From Kutzneria sp. 744 (GTDB taxonomy: Bacteria; Actinomycetota; Actinomycetes; Mycobacteriales; Pseudonocardiaceae): a stretch of DNA of 39,746 nt. How positions within the stretch are numbered: the first letter of the stretch is position 1; the number at the start of each line of letters is the position of its first letter. The DNA lies in contig NZ_KK037166.1 in NCBI RefSeq assembly GCF_000568255.1, positions 8,176,227 to 8,215,972 on the forward strand. The letters are read 5' to 3'. The notes under the pieces are model-generated. The model ran no database searches. It was given only the letters and a program-made list of their open reading frames with translations, and was not told where the DNA came from. The translations under genes and the position numbers were made by a program. Positions 29,128 to 37,476 of this stretch are shown here, one piece after another.

Positions 29128-29260
29128 AGCCGGCCCCCTTCTCACCCATGAACCACCAGGCTGCTCATCGCCGGTCGGCCGGTCGGCGATACGGCCGAAA
29201 CCACACCGTTATCGGGTCGGCGGAAATCGGGCGGGAAGACCACACCTTCGGGTGGCGGTG

Positions 29261-30460
29261 TCAGAGTTGGCTGGGCACACGGCCGCGGGCCGGCGCGGTC
29301 AGGCTGAACACGATCACCGGGAGCACCAGCAGGCCGGCGGCCAGGCTGAGGCCGGTGTAGGTGATCAGGGTCAGCACGACGCCGGACAGGGCGGCTCCGA
29401 TCGCGCCGGTGAGGCTCATCAGAAGGTCGGAGACGCCCTGGACGGCGGGGCGGCGGGCCAGTTCGACGGAGTCGGCGACGAGGGTGGAGCCGGCGACGGT
29501 GGACATGGACCAGCCGATGCCGAGGGTGACGAGGGCGACGGTGATCATGGTCATGGAGTCGCCGGAGGTGGCGGCGAAGACCACGGCGAGCACGAGGACG
29601 GCCTGGCCGCACAGGACGGTGCGGACGCGGCCCCAGCGGTCGGCGATCCAGCCCATGACGGGCGACAGGGCGTACATGCCGGCGATGTGCAGGCTGATGG
29701 TGAGGCCGACGACGGTGAGCGTGGCCCCGTGTTCCTGCATGTGCACGGGGGTCATGGCCATCAGCGACACCATGGTGGCATGGGAGAAGGCCAGGGTGGC
29801 GACGCCGAACCGGGCCTGCGGCGAGGACTTGATGACCTCCCAGCCGACGCGCAGGTTGCGGCCGCGGGAACCGTTGCTGGCCAACGGATCGGGCCGCAGC
29901 GCGACGAACAGCACGACCACGGCGAGGGCGGCGGCGACGGCGGAGAACACGAACGGGCCGGCCAGCGGGGGAATGCCGAGGACCTCGGCGACCGACGCGC
30001 CGGGCTTGGTGAGGTTGGGGCCGCCGACCGCGCCGATGGTGGACGACCACACGACGAGGGCCAGCGACCGGCCGCGGTGGCGGGGATCGGCCAGGTCGGT
30101 GGCGGCGAACCGGGACTGGAGATTGGCGGCGGTGCCGGCCCCCATCAACAGCATCGCCGGCAGTGTCAACGGGAACGAGTGCGCCACGGCGGCCGCGATC
30201 ACCAGCAGCGCGCCGAGCATCGAGACCAGCCAGCCGAGGCTGAGGGCGAGCCGCCGGCCGCGGGCGGCGGCCACCCTGGCCAGGGGTAATGCCCATACGG
30301 CGGCGCCGAGCGTGGACATCGTGGACGCGCTGCCGGACCATGCCGCGGACCCGGACAAATCGGCGGCCAGAACCGCGCCGACCGACACCGACGCGCCGAT
30401 CCCGATGCTGCCGGTGATCTGCGCGGCCACCAACACGCTCAGCGTTCTGCGTTGCGACAC
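29261..30460 (-). CDS. MFS transporter downstream of the Pls-like synthetase
   Basis: A 399-residue twelve-span permease of the drug-efflux type (a GWIADRWGRVRTV loop motif and DPRHRGRSLALVVWSSTIGAVGGPNL). GTG 30460 has AAGG about 10 bases upstream. The frame stays open back into the synthetase gene, and an alternative GTG lies near 30490. It begins only about 41 bases after the synthetase stop on the same strand, so cotranscription is likely, and it may export the synthetase product. That is inferred from position only. Confidence 0.85.
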   Translation of the reverse strand: MSQRRTLSVLVAAQITGSIGIGASVSVGAVLAADLSGSAAWSGSASTMSTLGAAVWALPLARVAAARGRRLALSLGWLVSMLGALLVIAAAVAHSFPLTLPAMLLMGAGTAANLQSRFAATDLADPRHRGRSLALVVWSSTIGAVGGPNLTKPGASVAEVLGIPPLAGPFVFSAVAAALAVVVLFVALRPDPLASNGSRGRNLRVGWEVIKSSPQARFGVATLAFSHATMVSLMAMTPVHMQEHGATLTVVGLTISLHIAGMYALSPVMGWIADRWGRVRTVLCGQAVLVLAVVFAATSGDSMTMITVALVTLGIGWSMSTVAGSTLVADSVELARRPAVQGVSDLLMSLTGAIGAALSGVVLTLITYTGLSLAAGLLVLPVIVFSLTAPARGRVPSQL

Positions 30461-30501
30461 GTCTGTGACCTTAGATCGCCGTGCGGTCACGCGTCCCGCT
30501 A

Positions 30502-33500
30502 TTACTGGGCCGGCTTGCGGGCCCTCGGTCGCGGCACCCGGTGCCGGGCCACGCCGACCACCACCGGCTGAACGGTCCACAGTGGACCTTCGAGCGCCTG
30601 GCGGCCGATGTCCACCGGCTCGGAGTCGTCGTCACCCTGACGCCGGGTCGGCGCGCCTTCGTAGCGCAGGCCCGGCAGCAGGTGCTCGTGCTTCATGATC
30701 ACGCTGTGGGGCGCGACGGTGGTGTGCTCGCCGACCACCGCGCCGTACAGCGGGACCGTGGCGTCGCCGAGGGTGGAGTTCGCGCCCACCTTGACGTGGC
30801 CGATCTTGAGCACGCGGTCCTCGAAGGTGTGCGCCTGGAACATGGCGTTCACCGTTGCGCCGTCACCGAATTCCAGCATGTCCGGGTCGACGATCTGGGC
30901 GAAGCCCTCGCCCAGCGCCACCCGTTTGCCGATCTTCATGCCGATCCAGCGCAGGTAGATCGGCAGCAGCAGCGTGCCCTCCAGCGCGGACAGCGGCTTG
31001 CTGGCGATGAAACCCCAGGCCACGTAAAGGAAATCCCAGCGGCTGCACCAGCATGACCACAGTGGATGGATGCCTTCCTTGACCCGGCCCAGCAGCGCCC
31101 ACTTCATCGCCAGCACGGTCAGGCACAGGAAGGCGCCGGTGAGGAAGCCGGCCGCTGGGACGCCGAGGAGCAGAAAGGCCGGCGGGGCGAGGAAAGTCGC
31201 GGCTCGTTCGATGGCATACGTCCACAGCGACAGCGCCGCCAGCGGCACGACGGGCAGCGCGAACCGGAGCCACTCCCAGAAGTTCCGGTTGATCACGCGG
31301 AGCAGCGACGGCTCGTGGGTCAGCGACCGGTCGACACTGACGATCTCCCGCTGCGGCAGCTCGAACGGCGGATGCCCGAACCAGGAGGTGCCGGGCCGGA
31401 TGATCCGGTCGTCGGCGACGGTGGAGATGCCGATCAGGATGTCCGGCGGGAGGTGCTGGCCGCTGGCGATCACGGCGTGGTTGCCGAGGAAGGTGTCGGC
31501 GCCCAGCTCGACCTCGTCCAGCACGACCACGCCGCGCTGGATCCGCGGGCCGCACAGGTAGATGCCGTCGGCGAAGAACGTGTCGGGGCCGATCGTGACC
31601 AGCTCCGGCACGACGTCGATGATCGTGCTGATCTCGCAGCCGGAGCCGACCCTCATGCCGGCGGCGCGCAGCCACACCGGCCAGAAGATGCCGCCCGACA
31701 GCCACTTTCCGGCGGAGTCGACCAGCGCGGTCTTCAGCCACACACGGATGTAGGCGACGCTGTACCGGCTGATCACCCCGGGCAGGACCGGGCCGAGGGC
31801 GCGCGCCGCGATGGCCTCCAGCGCGACCTCGTACACCAGCGCCAGGCACGCGCAGAGGCCGAGTATGGCCAGTAGCGCCAGGTGGCTGAGCGGATTGGCC
31901 AGTGCGTCCAGGAGAGTGTCGTAGGTCAGGTCCAGTTTGGACACGACGAAGGCGCTGACCACCGCGAAGGGCAGGGCCAGCACCAGGCTCAGCAGGCTGC
32001 GGCACAGGATTATCGCCTGGCCGTGGCCCTTCGGCGTGAGCGTCGGGCCGGTCGCGGTCGGCGGGTCCTCGGCGCGGCCGGCCGGCTTCGCCGGGGCGCC
32101 GTCCCAGCGTTCGCCGTCGGGCACGGCGCTTCCCGTCGGCAGATGGGACAATGCCGACAGCCAGGCGTTGTTGCCGACACAGGCGTGCGGGCCGACGCCG
32201 GCGCGGATGTCGATCGTCGAGCCGCTGCCTACTGTCACCGGGCCGATCACGACCTGGCCCTGCTCCAGGTGCACCAGGCCGAGCGAGGCGTCCTGGCTGA
32301 TCGTCACGTCGTCGCCGAGGTCGAGCAGGTCCCAGCCGCCCTGCTGGAGGTTGACGCCGCGGTGGATGTGCACGCGCTCGCCGATCCTGGCGCCGAGCTT
32401 GCGCAGCACGATCGACGTGTACTCGGTGCCGGCGATCGTGCCCCAGGGGATGAAGCGCATGAACTGCCGGACGATCCAGATCCGGACGTGGAACGGGCTC
32501 CACACCGGCGTGCGCACCGCCTTGTACTGCCCGATCAGCAACCGCTTGGCCCGCACGGCGATCTCGATGGACAGCGGCGTGACCGCCAGCCGCAGGACGC
32601 CGAGGATCACCGGCGTGAGGAAGATCAGCCCGTTCAGGCCGATGTGGTCGGACAGCCAGGGCAGCACCAGGAACACGCCGGCGTACGCCGCGATCGAGCC
32701 GAGGACGAGCTCCATCGCCAGCCACAGCGCCTGCACCACGGTCGCGCCGATGACGTCGACGGTGTGCCGTTCTCGTTGGCTTCCTTGAGTTTCGATGTCC
32801 GGCACGGCCCGTTCGGTGAGTTTGCCGATCGTGCGGGTCTCGTACAGGTCGCGGACGGTGATCGAGGCGGTGGCCGGGTTCGTGCGCAGCTTGGTGATCA
32901 GCATGGCGCCGTTGAGCGAACTGCCGCCGAGGTCGGTGAAGAAGTCGTCAGCCGGGCGGGGAAGCTCGGGGAGTTGCAGCACGGCCTGCACGGATTCGGC
33001 GATGAACAACGCGTTCGGATCCGTCGGGCGGTTCGGTATGGCGTGCTTTCTGCTGTGATGTGCCGTGAGGACGGGAAGTTCGGTGCGACGGAGCTTTCCG
33101 CCGGCGGTTCTGGGCAGTTCGTCAATGATGCCGAAGGCGCCCGGCATCATGTAGGTCGGAAGGGCCTTGCGCAGCTCGGCCTTGAGCACGTCGACATGCG
33201 GCGGTTTGCCGTTGTCGTCCGGGACCACGTGCGCGGCAAGCATTTCCGTGGCGCCCTCGCCCTGCACGCGGCAGGCCGCCTCGCGGATTCCCGGGCAGCG
33301 GGCGAGAACGGCCTCGATCGCCTCCAGTTCGATCCGGTAGCCCCGCAGCTTCACCTGCGAGTCGATTCTCCCGTGATAGAAGAAGGTTCCGTCCGGTTCG
33401 GCGTGCACGAGGTCGCCCGTGCGGTAGATCCGGCCGAGTTCCGGATGGTCGACGAACTTCTCCTTGGTCAGCTCAGGCTGGTTCAGATAGCCCAGGGCCA

Positions 33501-34569
33501 GCCCGGCCCCGCCCATGCACAGCTCGCCCTTCTCGCCCTGGACAACGGGTTCCAGCTTGTCGTCGAGGGCGTAGGCCCGCATGCCCGGCACGGGTTGGCC
33601 GATGGCCACCGGCTCGCCGGGCACGATGTCCTGGCGCATGCACGTGACCGTGCACTCCGTCGGGCCGTAGCCGTTGACCATGCGGCGGCCGCGCGACCAC
33701 CGCTCGGCGACGTCGTCGGGCAGGGCCTCGCCGCCGACGTACAACAGCCGCAGGTGCAGCAGTTCCGTGCGCGGATCTTCGCAACCGGTGGCACGTAACA
33801 GGGTCGGTGGCGGGCAGAGCACCGTGATGCGCTCATTGCGCAGCCAGGGCACCAGATCCGGGCCCAGCCGCGCGGTCTCGTCGTCCATCGACACCACGGT
33901 GGCACCCGTGGCCAGCGCCATCCAGATCTCCTCGACCGAGGAGTCGTAGGCCGGCGAAGACCCTTGTGCCACCCGGTCTCCGGGGCCGAGGTCGAACTCC
34001 AGCACATCGCCGCCGACCAGGTTCGCGGCGCCCCGGTGCGGGATCATCACGCCCTTGGGCCGGCCGGTGCTGCCGGAGGTGTAGATGATGTACGCGACGT
34101 CGTCCGGACCGGGCGGCTTGGGCAGCGGCAGCGCCGGCGTGGTCAGCGGCAGGTCGACGCGGATGATCGGGCCGGGATAGCCGATGCCGGCCGCCCGCTC
34201 CGCGCCGGCGGCGTCGGTCAGCAGCGCCCGCGCCCGGGAATCGCTGAGGATGTGCGTGACCTGGTCGTCCGGGAACGCCGGATCGACGCACACGTAGGCC
34301 GCGGCTGCCGTTAGCACCGCTAGCTGCGCCACATACAGGCGCGGCGTGGTGCGACCCAGCATGATCGCGGCCACCGCGCCCCGCCCGACCGCGAGGTTCA
34401 CCACGCCGGCCAGCAGCTCCGACTCGTGCTTGAGCTCGGCGTAGGTCAGCATCTCGCGGCCGGGCCGGCTCGCCGCCGGCGGCACGTCCACCGCGACGGC
34501 GTCCGGCCAGCGCACAACGGCCTGCGCGAAGAACTCGTGCAGGCCGCGCGGCTCAGCGGTGGACGACAT
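30502..34569 (-). CDS. Pls/PosA-family non-ribosomal peptide synthetase (poly-amino-acid synthetase-like)
   Basis: A 1355-residue membrane enzyme. The adenylation domain spans about 1-500 (YTSGSTGRPKG at 163-173, YRTGDLV at 382-388, Lys492). The carrier domain at about 523-587 has Ser551 in DLGGSSL for phosphopantetheine. There is no condensation or thioesterase domain. Instead residues 605-1355 alternate about six membrane spans with three soluble left-handed-helix (hexapeptide-repeat-like) domains, ending in the 'NRPS terminal domain'. This is the plan and size of epsilon-poly-L-lysine synthetase (about 1319 residues). The likely reaction is ATP activation of an amino acid and repeated amide formation. 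Asp209 suits an alpha-amino-acid substrate, and Glu213 could face a basic side chain. Confidence 0.9.
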   Translation of the reverse strand: MSSTAEPRGLHEFFAQAVVRWPDAVAVDVPPAASRPGREMLTYAELKHESELLAGVVNLAVGRGAVAAIMLGRTTPRLYVAQLAVLTAAAAYVCVDPAFPDDQVTHILSDSRARALLTDAAGAERAAGIGYPGPIIRVDLPLTTPALPLPKPPGPDDVAYIIYTSGSTGRPKGVMIPHRGAANLVGGDVLEFDLGPGDRVAQGSSPAYDSSVEEIWMALATGATVVSMDDETARLGPDLVPWLRNERITVLCPPPTLLRATGCEDPRTELLHLRLLYVGGEALPDDVAERWSRGRRMVNGYGPTECTVTCMRQDIVPGEPVAIGQPVPGMRAYALDDKLEPVVQGEKGELCMGGAGLALGYLNQPELTKEKFVDHPELGRIYRTGDLVHAEPDGTFFYHGRIDSQVKLRGYRIELEAIEAVLARCPGIREAACRVQGEGATEMLAAHVVPDDNGKPPHVDVLKAELRKALPTYMMPGAFGIIDELPRTAGGKLRRTELPVLTAHHSRKHAIPNRPTDPNALFIAESVQAVLQLPELPRPADDFFTDLGGSSLNGAMLITKLRTNPATASITVRDLYETRTIGKLTERAVPDIETQGSQRERHTVDVIGATVVQALWLAMELVLGSIAAYAGVFLVLPWLSDHIGLNGLIFLTPVILGVLRLAVTPLSIEIAVRAKRLLIGQYKAVRTPVWSPFHVRIWIVRQFMRFIPWGTIAGTEYTSIVLRKLGARIGERVHIHRGVNLQQGGWDLLDLGDDVTISQDASLGLVHLEQGQVVIGPVTVGSGSTIDIRAGVGPHACVGNNAWLSALSHLPTGSAVPDGERWDGAPAKPAGRAEDPPTATGPTLTPKGHGQAIILCRSLLSLVLALPFAVVSAFVVSKLDLTYDTLLDALANPLSHLALLAILGLCACLALVYEVALEAIAARALGPVLPGVISRYSVAYIRVWLKTALVDSAGKWLSGGIFWPVWLRAAGMRVGSGCEISTIIDVVPELVTIGPDTFFADGIYLCGPRIQRGVVVLDEVELGADTFLGNHAVIASGQHLPPDILIGISTVADDRIIRPGTSWFGHPPFELPQREIVSVDRSLTHEPSLLRVINRNFWEWLRFALPVVPLAALSLWTYAIERAATFLAPPAFLLLGVPAAGFLTGAFLCLTVLAMKWALLGRVKEGIHPLWSCWCSRWDFLYVAWGFIASKPLSALEGTLLLPIYLRWIGMKIGKRVALGEGFAQIVDPDMLEFGDGATVNAMFQAHTFEDRVLKIGHVKVGANSTLGDATVPLYGAVVGEHTTVAPHSVIMKHEHLLPGLRYEGAPTRRQGDDDSEPVDIGRQALEGPLWTVQPVVVGVARHRVPRPRARKPAQ
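34311..34323. repeat. CTAGC-N3-GCTAG palindrome, site 3, one mismatch (in Pls-like gene)
   Basis: TTAGCACCGCTAG. On the coding strand it reads CTA GCG GTG CTA (Leu-Ala-Val-Leu) in the adenylation domain. Confidence 0.65.
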
Positions 34570-35035
34570 TGAGCATGGCGAGCAGATGGTCGGCCAGCAT
34601 CGGGCGCAGCAGCTCGCGCTCGTCCGCGGTGCGGAACCGGAAGCCCTGGATCCGCCCGCGGCAAGCGCTTGCGCCGCAGTGGCAGTCGAACGGCTCGGCC
34701 ATCTCGAACTCGGTGCTCTCGTAGTGGAACGTGATCTCCTGCCACGGCTCGATCGGCCGCAGCGCGAAGAAGTCCCGCCCGCGCAGCTGGGCGTTCGGCG
34801 CGCAGCTGTGGTTGGTGAAGCGCCAGAAGAAGCGGTCCATCATCTCCTCCGGCGCGTGGCCGCCGGGCAGATCGAGGTGGATTCCCGAGCCCACCTGGAC
34901 CGAATAGCGGGTCGGCTGCTCGGTGATCTGGCCGTCCACCGCGAAAAGCCGGCTCCCGGTCGGAAAATCGCGTTGGGCGACGAGTTTGAATGCGCCGCCC
35001 GTCCGCACGACCGCAAATCCGTCCGTGGCTGTCAT
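34553..35035 (-). CDS. SET-domain methyltransferase-like protein
   Basis: A 160-residue protein with the SET catalytic core: NHSCAPN at residues 75-81 (the pseudoknot that binds S-adenosylmethionine), FALRPIEPWQEITFHY with Tyr105, and a post-SET zinc motif, Cys118-x-Cys120 and Cys125 (CHCGASACRG). SET enzymes methylate lysine side-chain nitrogen. Its stop overlaps the start of the Pls-like gene by 17 bases, which implies translational coupling. GGGAGG lies about 9 bases before ATG 35035. The target is unknown; free lysine-like monomer, the polymer, or a lysine in the synthetase are all possible. SET proteins are rare in bacterial biosynthetic operons. Confidence 0.85.
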   Translation of the reverse strand: MTATDGFAVVRTGGAFKLVAQRDFPTGSRLFAVDGQITEQPTRYSVQVGSGIHLDLPGGHAPEEMMDRFFWRFTNHSCAPNAQLRGRDFFALRPIEPWQEITFHYESTEFEMAEPFDCHCGASACRGRIQGFRFRTADERELLRPMLADHLLAMLNVVHR

Positions 35036-35503
35036 CGCCGGGTCCTCCCTGCTCGTTCCCGGTGATGAGTACGTGTCGTCTCGGTGCGCCGGTTCACCGG
35101 TGAGCGGGGATCACAACCGGAAATGTCGGACGGAGATTGACTATCCGGGAGGTATCCCCACGGCCGCGACCGCGTCGGCCAGCCGGCGCACGCCGTCGAT
35201 CAACACCTCGGGCGGCTCGCCGGCGAACGTCAGGCGCAGGTGCGGGGCCGGCGGGTCGGCCGCGTACCAGGGCCGGCCGGCGGAGACGACCACGCCGTGG
35301 GCCGCGGCGGCTGCCGTCAGTTCGACGTCGTCGACGCCGTCCGGCAGGCGGACCCACACCTGCATGCCGCCCGACGGGATCGTGACGGGCCGGAGTTGGG
35401 GGAGTTTGGCCGCCAACGCCGTGAGCAGCGCGTCTCGGCGGGCCTTCAGCGCCGGCCGCAGCGAGGTGAGGTGACGCTGCCATGCTGGCGATGACAGAAA
35501 TTT

Positions 35504-35516
35504 CTAGCGCCGCTAG
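35504..35516. repeat. CTAGC-N3-GCTAG palindrome, site 4 (in MocR gene)
   Basis: CTAGCGCCGCTAG, read as CTA GCG GCG CTA on the coding strand. It lies some 20-30 bases before the frameshift. Confidence 0.8.
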
Positions 35517-35755
35517 CTGAAGCGGTCCGGCGACGAAGAAGTCGTCCATGACCCGAGCCGAGCGCAGCCGGGCCCCGGCCGCGCCCCTGGCCCCGATGGC
35601 CGCCACCCGCAGCCCCGGCGCCGCCGATTTCGTCAGCGAGCGCAGGTAGATGACGTGGCCGTGGATGTCGTCGGCCGCCAACGGCGGTGGCGGCGTGCCG
35701 TCGATGACCAGGTCACGGGCGAAGTCGTCCTCGATGAGGAACGCCCCATGCTTCG

Positions 35756-35768
35756 CTAGCACCGCTAG
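35756..35768. repeat. CTAGC-N3-GCTAG palindrome, site 5 (in MocR gene)
   Basis: CTAGCACCGCTAG, read as CTA GCG GTG CTA (Leu-Ala-Val-Leu) on the coding strand, 252 bases from site 4. Confidence 0.8.
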
Positions 35769-36517
35769 AACTTCCGGCCGCCGCTCGCGTGACAGCACCG
35801 CCCCGTGCGGATTCGCGTACAGCGGCTGACAGTAGAAGACCTTGGCGCCGGTCCTGGCGAACGCCGCGTTCAGCAGATCCGGCCGTACCCCATCGGCGTC
35901 GGCCGGCACCGGCACCACCCGCAGACCTGCGCTTCGCGCCGTGGCGATCGCGCCCAAGTAGGTGGGGGCCTCTACCAGCACCGGGTCACCCGGCTCCGTC
36001 AATGCCCGGAACGCCGTTGACAGCGCCGCCTGTCCGCCCGGGCACACCACCATGTCGCCCGCGCGGAACGCCCCGCCGGCCTGCCTCGCGAACCAGGCCC
36101 GGAGCTCCTCCCGTCCCTCCACCGGCCCTCGCGCCCAGGCCTCCGGCCTCCGCGCCGCCCGGCCCAGCGCCGCCCCGAGGGCCGCCACCGACTGCAGCTC
36201 GGGGTCCAGGTAACCGCCCGACATCGGCACCATCTCCGGCCCCGGCACCGTCAGCAGATCCCGGAGCGACTCGTCGCCCGGCGGCTTCGCCCCCAGCGCC
36301 ACCGACTGCCACTCCAGGTCCGGCACCTCGCTCGTCGGCCGCCTCGTCGCCGCGAAGGCCCCCTTGCTGGCCCGGACCTCGATAACGCCCTCGGCCGTCA
36401 GCCGGCGCATCGCGTGCTGCACCGTCACCGGCGACACCCGCAGCTCCGCCATGATCGTCCGCACCGACGGCAGCCTCCCGCCCGGTCCCACCGTGTGGGC
36501 CGCGGCACGAAGCAGTC

Positions 36518-36568
36518 GGATAACACCCTGCTCCGCGTTATCCTCATTCATGAAAGTAGAGGATAACG
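36518..36568. promoter_or_regulatory. Likely MocR operator with overlapping divergent promoters and starts
   Basis: CGTTATCCTC (36536-36545) and GAGGATAACG (36559-36568) form a perfect 10-bp inverted repeat around a 13-base spacer that contains both start codons. A further GGATAAC lies at 36518-36524. Reading out each way, TATCCT sits 5 (plus) or 8 (minus) bases before ATG, as a -10 box would for leaderless mRNAs. Confidence 0.6.
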
Positions 36569-37455
36569 TTACTGCCTCCATCCGAGTAACGTCCGGCATC
36601 GCGCTCGGTGCCCTCGGCGTCCTGGCCTTCAGCTTCACGCTGCCGATCACCAGGTTCACCGTCGCCTACCTCGACCCCTGGTTCGTCGCCTTCGGCCGTG
36701 CCGCCGTCGCCGGTGTGCTCGCCATCGGCTACTTGGCGTTATCCCGTCCGCGGTCGGCGGTTGCTGTGTGGCCGACCGGCGCGCAGCTCCGACGGCTCGT
36801 CGTGGTGGCGTGCGGCGTGGTGGTCGGCTTTCCGCTGTTCACCTCCATCGCGCTGACCCAGGCCACTGCCGCTCACGGCGCGGTGGTCATCGCTCTGCTG
36901 CCGGCCGTCACCGCCGTATTCGCCGTGGTGCGGGGCGGCGAGCGGCCATCGCCGAAGTTCTGGCTGGCCGCCGGTGCTGGCTTCTTCGCGGTGCTGGCCT
37001 TCGTCGCCGTCTCCGGCGGGATGGCCGGCGGCTTCCAGGCCGCCGACCTGTGGTTCCTCGCCGCCGTCGTGGTGTGCGCCCTGGGCTACGCCGAGGGCGG
37101 GGCCCTCGCCCGCGACCTCGGCGGCGCGCGGACGATCTGCTGGGCCCTCGTCCTCTCCTTGCCGGTGACCATCCCGGTCGCCCTCGTCAGCGCCCACGAG
37201 CTCGCCGCCGCCTCGGCTCTGGCCTGGACCGGGTTCGCCTATGTGGCCCTGATTTCCCAGTTCCTCGGCTTCTTCGCCTGGTACGCCGGCCTGGCCCGCG
37301 GCGGCGTCGCCCGCATCGGCCAGATCCAGGCCGTGCAGCCCGTGCTGACCCTCGCGTGGTCCGCGCTCCTGCTCCGCGAACACGTAGACGTCGTCACCGT
37401 GGTGGTCGCCGGCGTCGTGCTCGCCTGCGTGGTGCTCACCCAGCGCGCCCGATGA
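36550..37455 (+). CDS. EamA/DMT-family transporter
   Basis: A 301-residue membrane protein with ten spans in two EamA halves (first half to about residue 140, second from about 150). Conserved-looking features are the FTLPITRFTVAYLDPWFVAFGRA opening and AWSALLLREHVDVVTVV near the end. DMT proteins often export amino acids or related metabolites. ATG 36550 overlaps the MocR start codon on the other strand within CATG, and no ribosome site is possible in a short leader, so the mRNA may be leaderless. MocR control is inferred from the divergent pairing and the inverted repeat. Confidence 0.88.
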   Translation: MKVEDNVTASIRVTSGIALGALGVLAFSFTLPITRFTVAYLDPWFVAFGRAAVAGVLAIGYLALSRPRSAVAVWPTGAQLRRLVVVACGVVVGFPLFTSIALTQATAAHGAVVIALLPAVTAVFAVVRGGERPSPKFWLAAGAGFFAVLAFVAVSGGMAGGFQAADLWFLAAVVVCALGYAEGGALARDLGGARTICWALVLSLPVTIPVALVSAHELAAASALAWTGFAYVALISQFLGFFAWYAGLARGGVARIGQIQAVQPVLTLAWSALLLREHVDVVTVVVAGVVLACVVLTQRAR

Positions 37456-37476
37456 CCGGCCCGCGCCGTTTGAGGA

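Larger units (their letters stand above)
35141..36551 (-). pseudogene. MocR-family (GntR-HTH plus aminotransferase) regulator with a frameshift
   Basis: The N-terminus is a GntR winged helix (GGRLPSVRTIMAELRVSPVTVQHAMRRLTAEGVIEV is its recognition region), followed by a fold-type I aminotransferase domain (VCPGGQAALSTAF, YCQPLYANPHGAVLS, SLTKSAAPGLRVAAIGA with the PLP Lys). At about 35475-35490 the frame slips by one. The native ending (QRHLTSLRPALKARRDALLTALAAKLPQL... to GIPPG, TAG at 35141-35143) continues in another frame. ATG 36551 is the start. MocR proteins sense amino-acid-like or PLP ligands and control adjacent genes, here most simply the divergent EamA transporter. The slip may be a sequencing error. 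Confidence 0.8.

Noticed and set aside
36364-36549. Upstream extension of the EamA frame to 36364
   Set aside because: It runs antisense through the MocR DNA-binding domain, and the conserved membrane part begins after ATG 36550.
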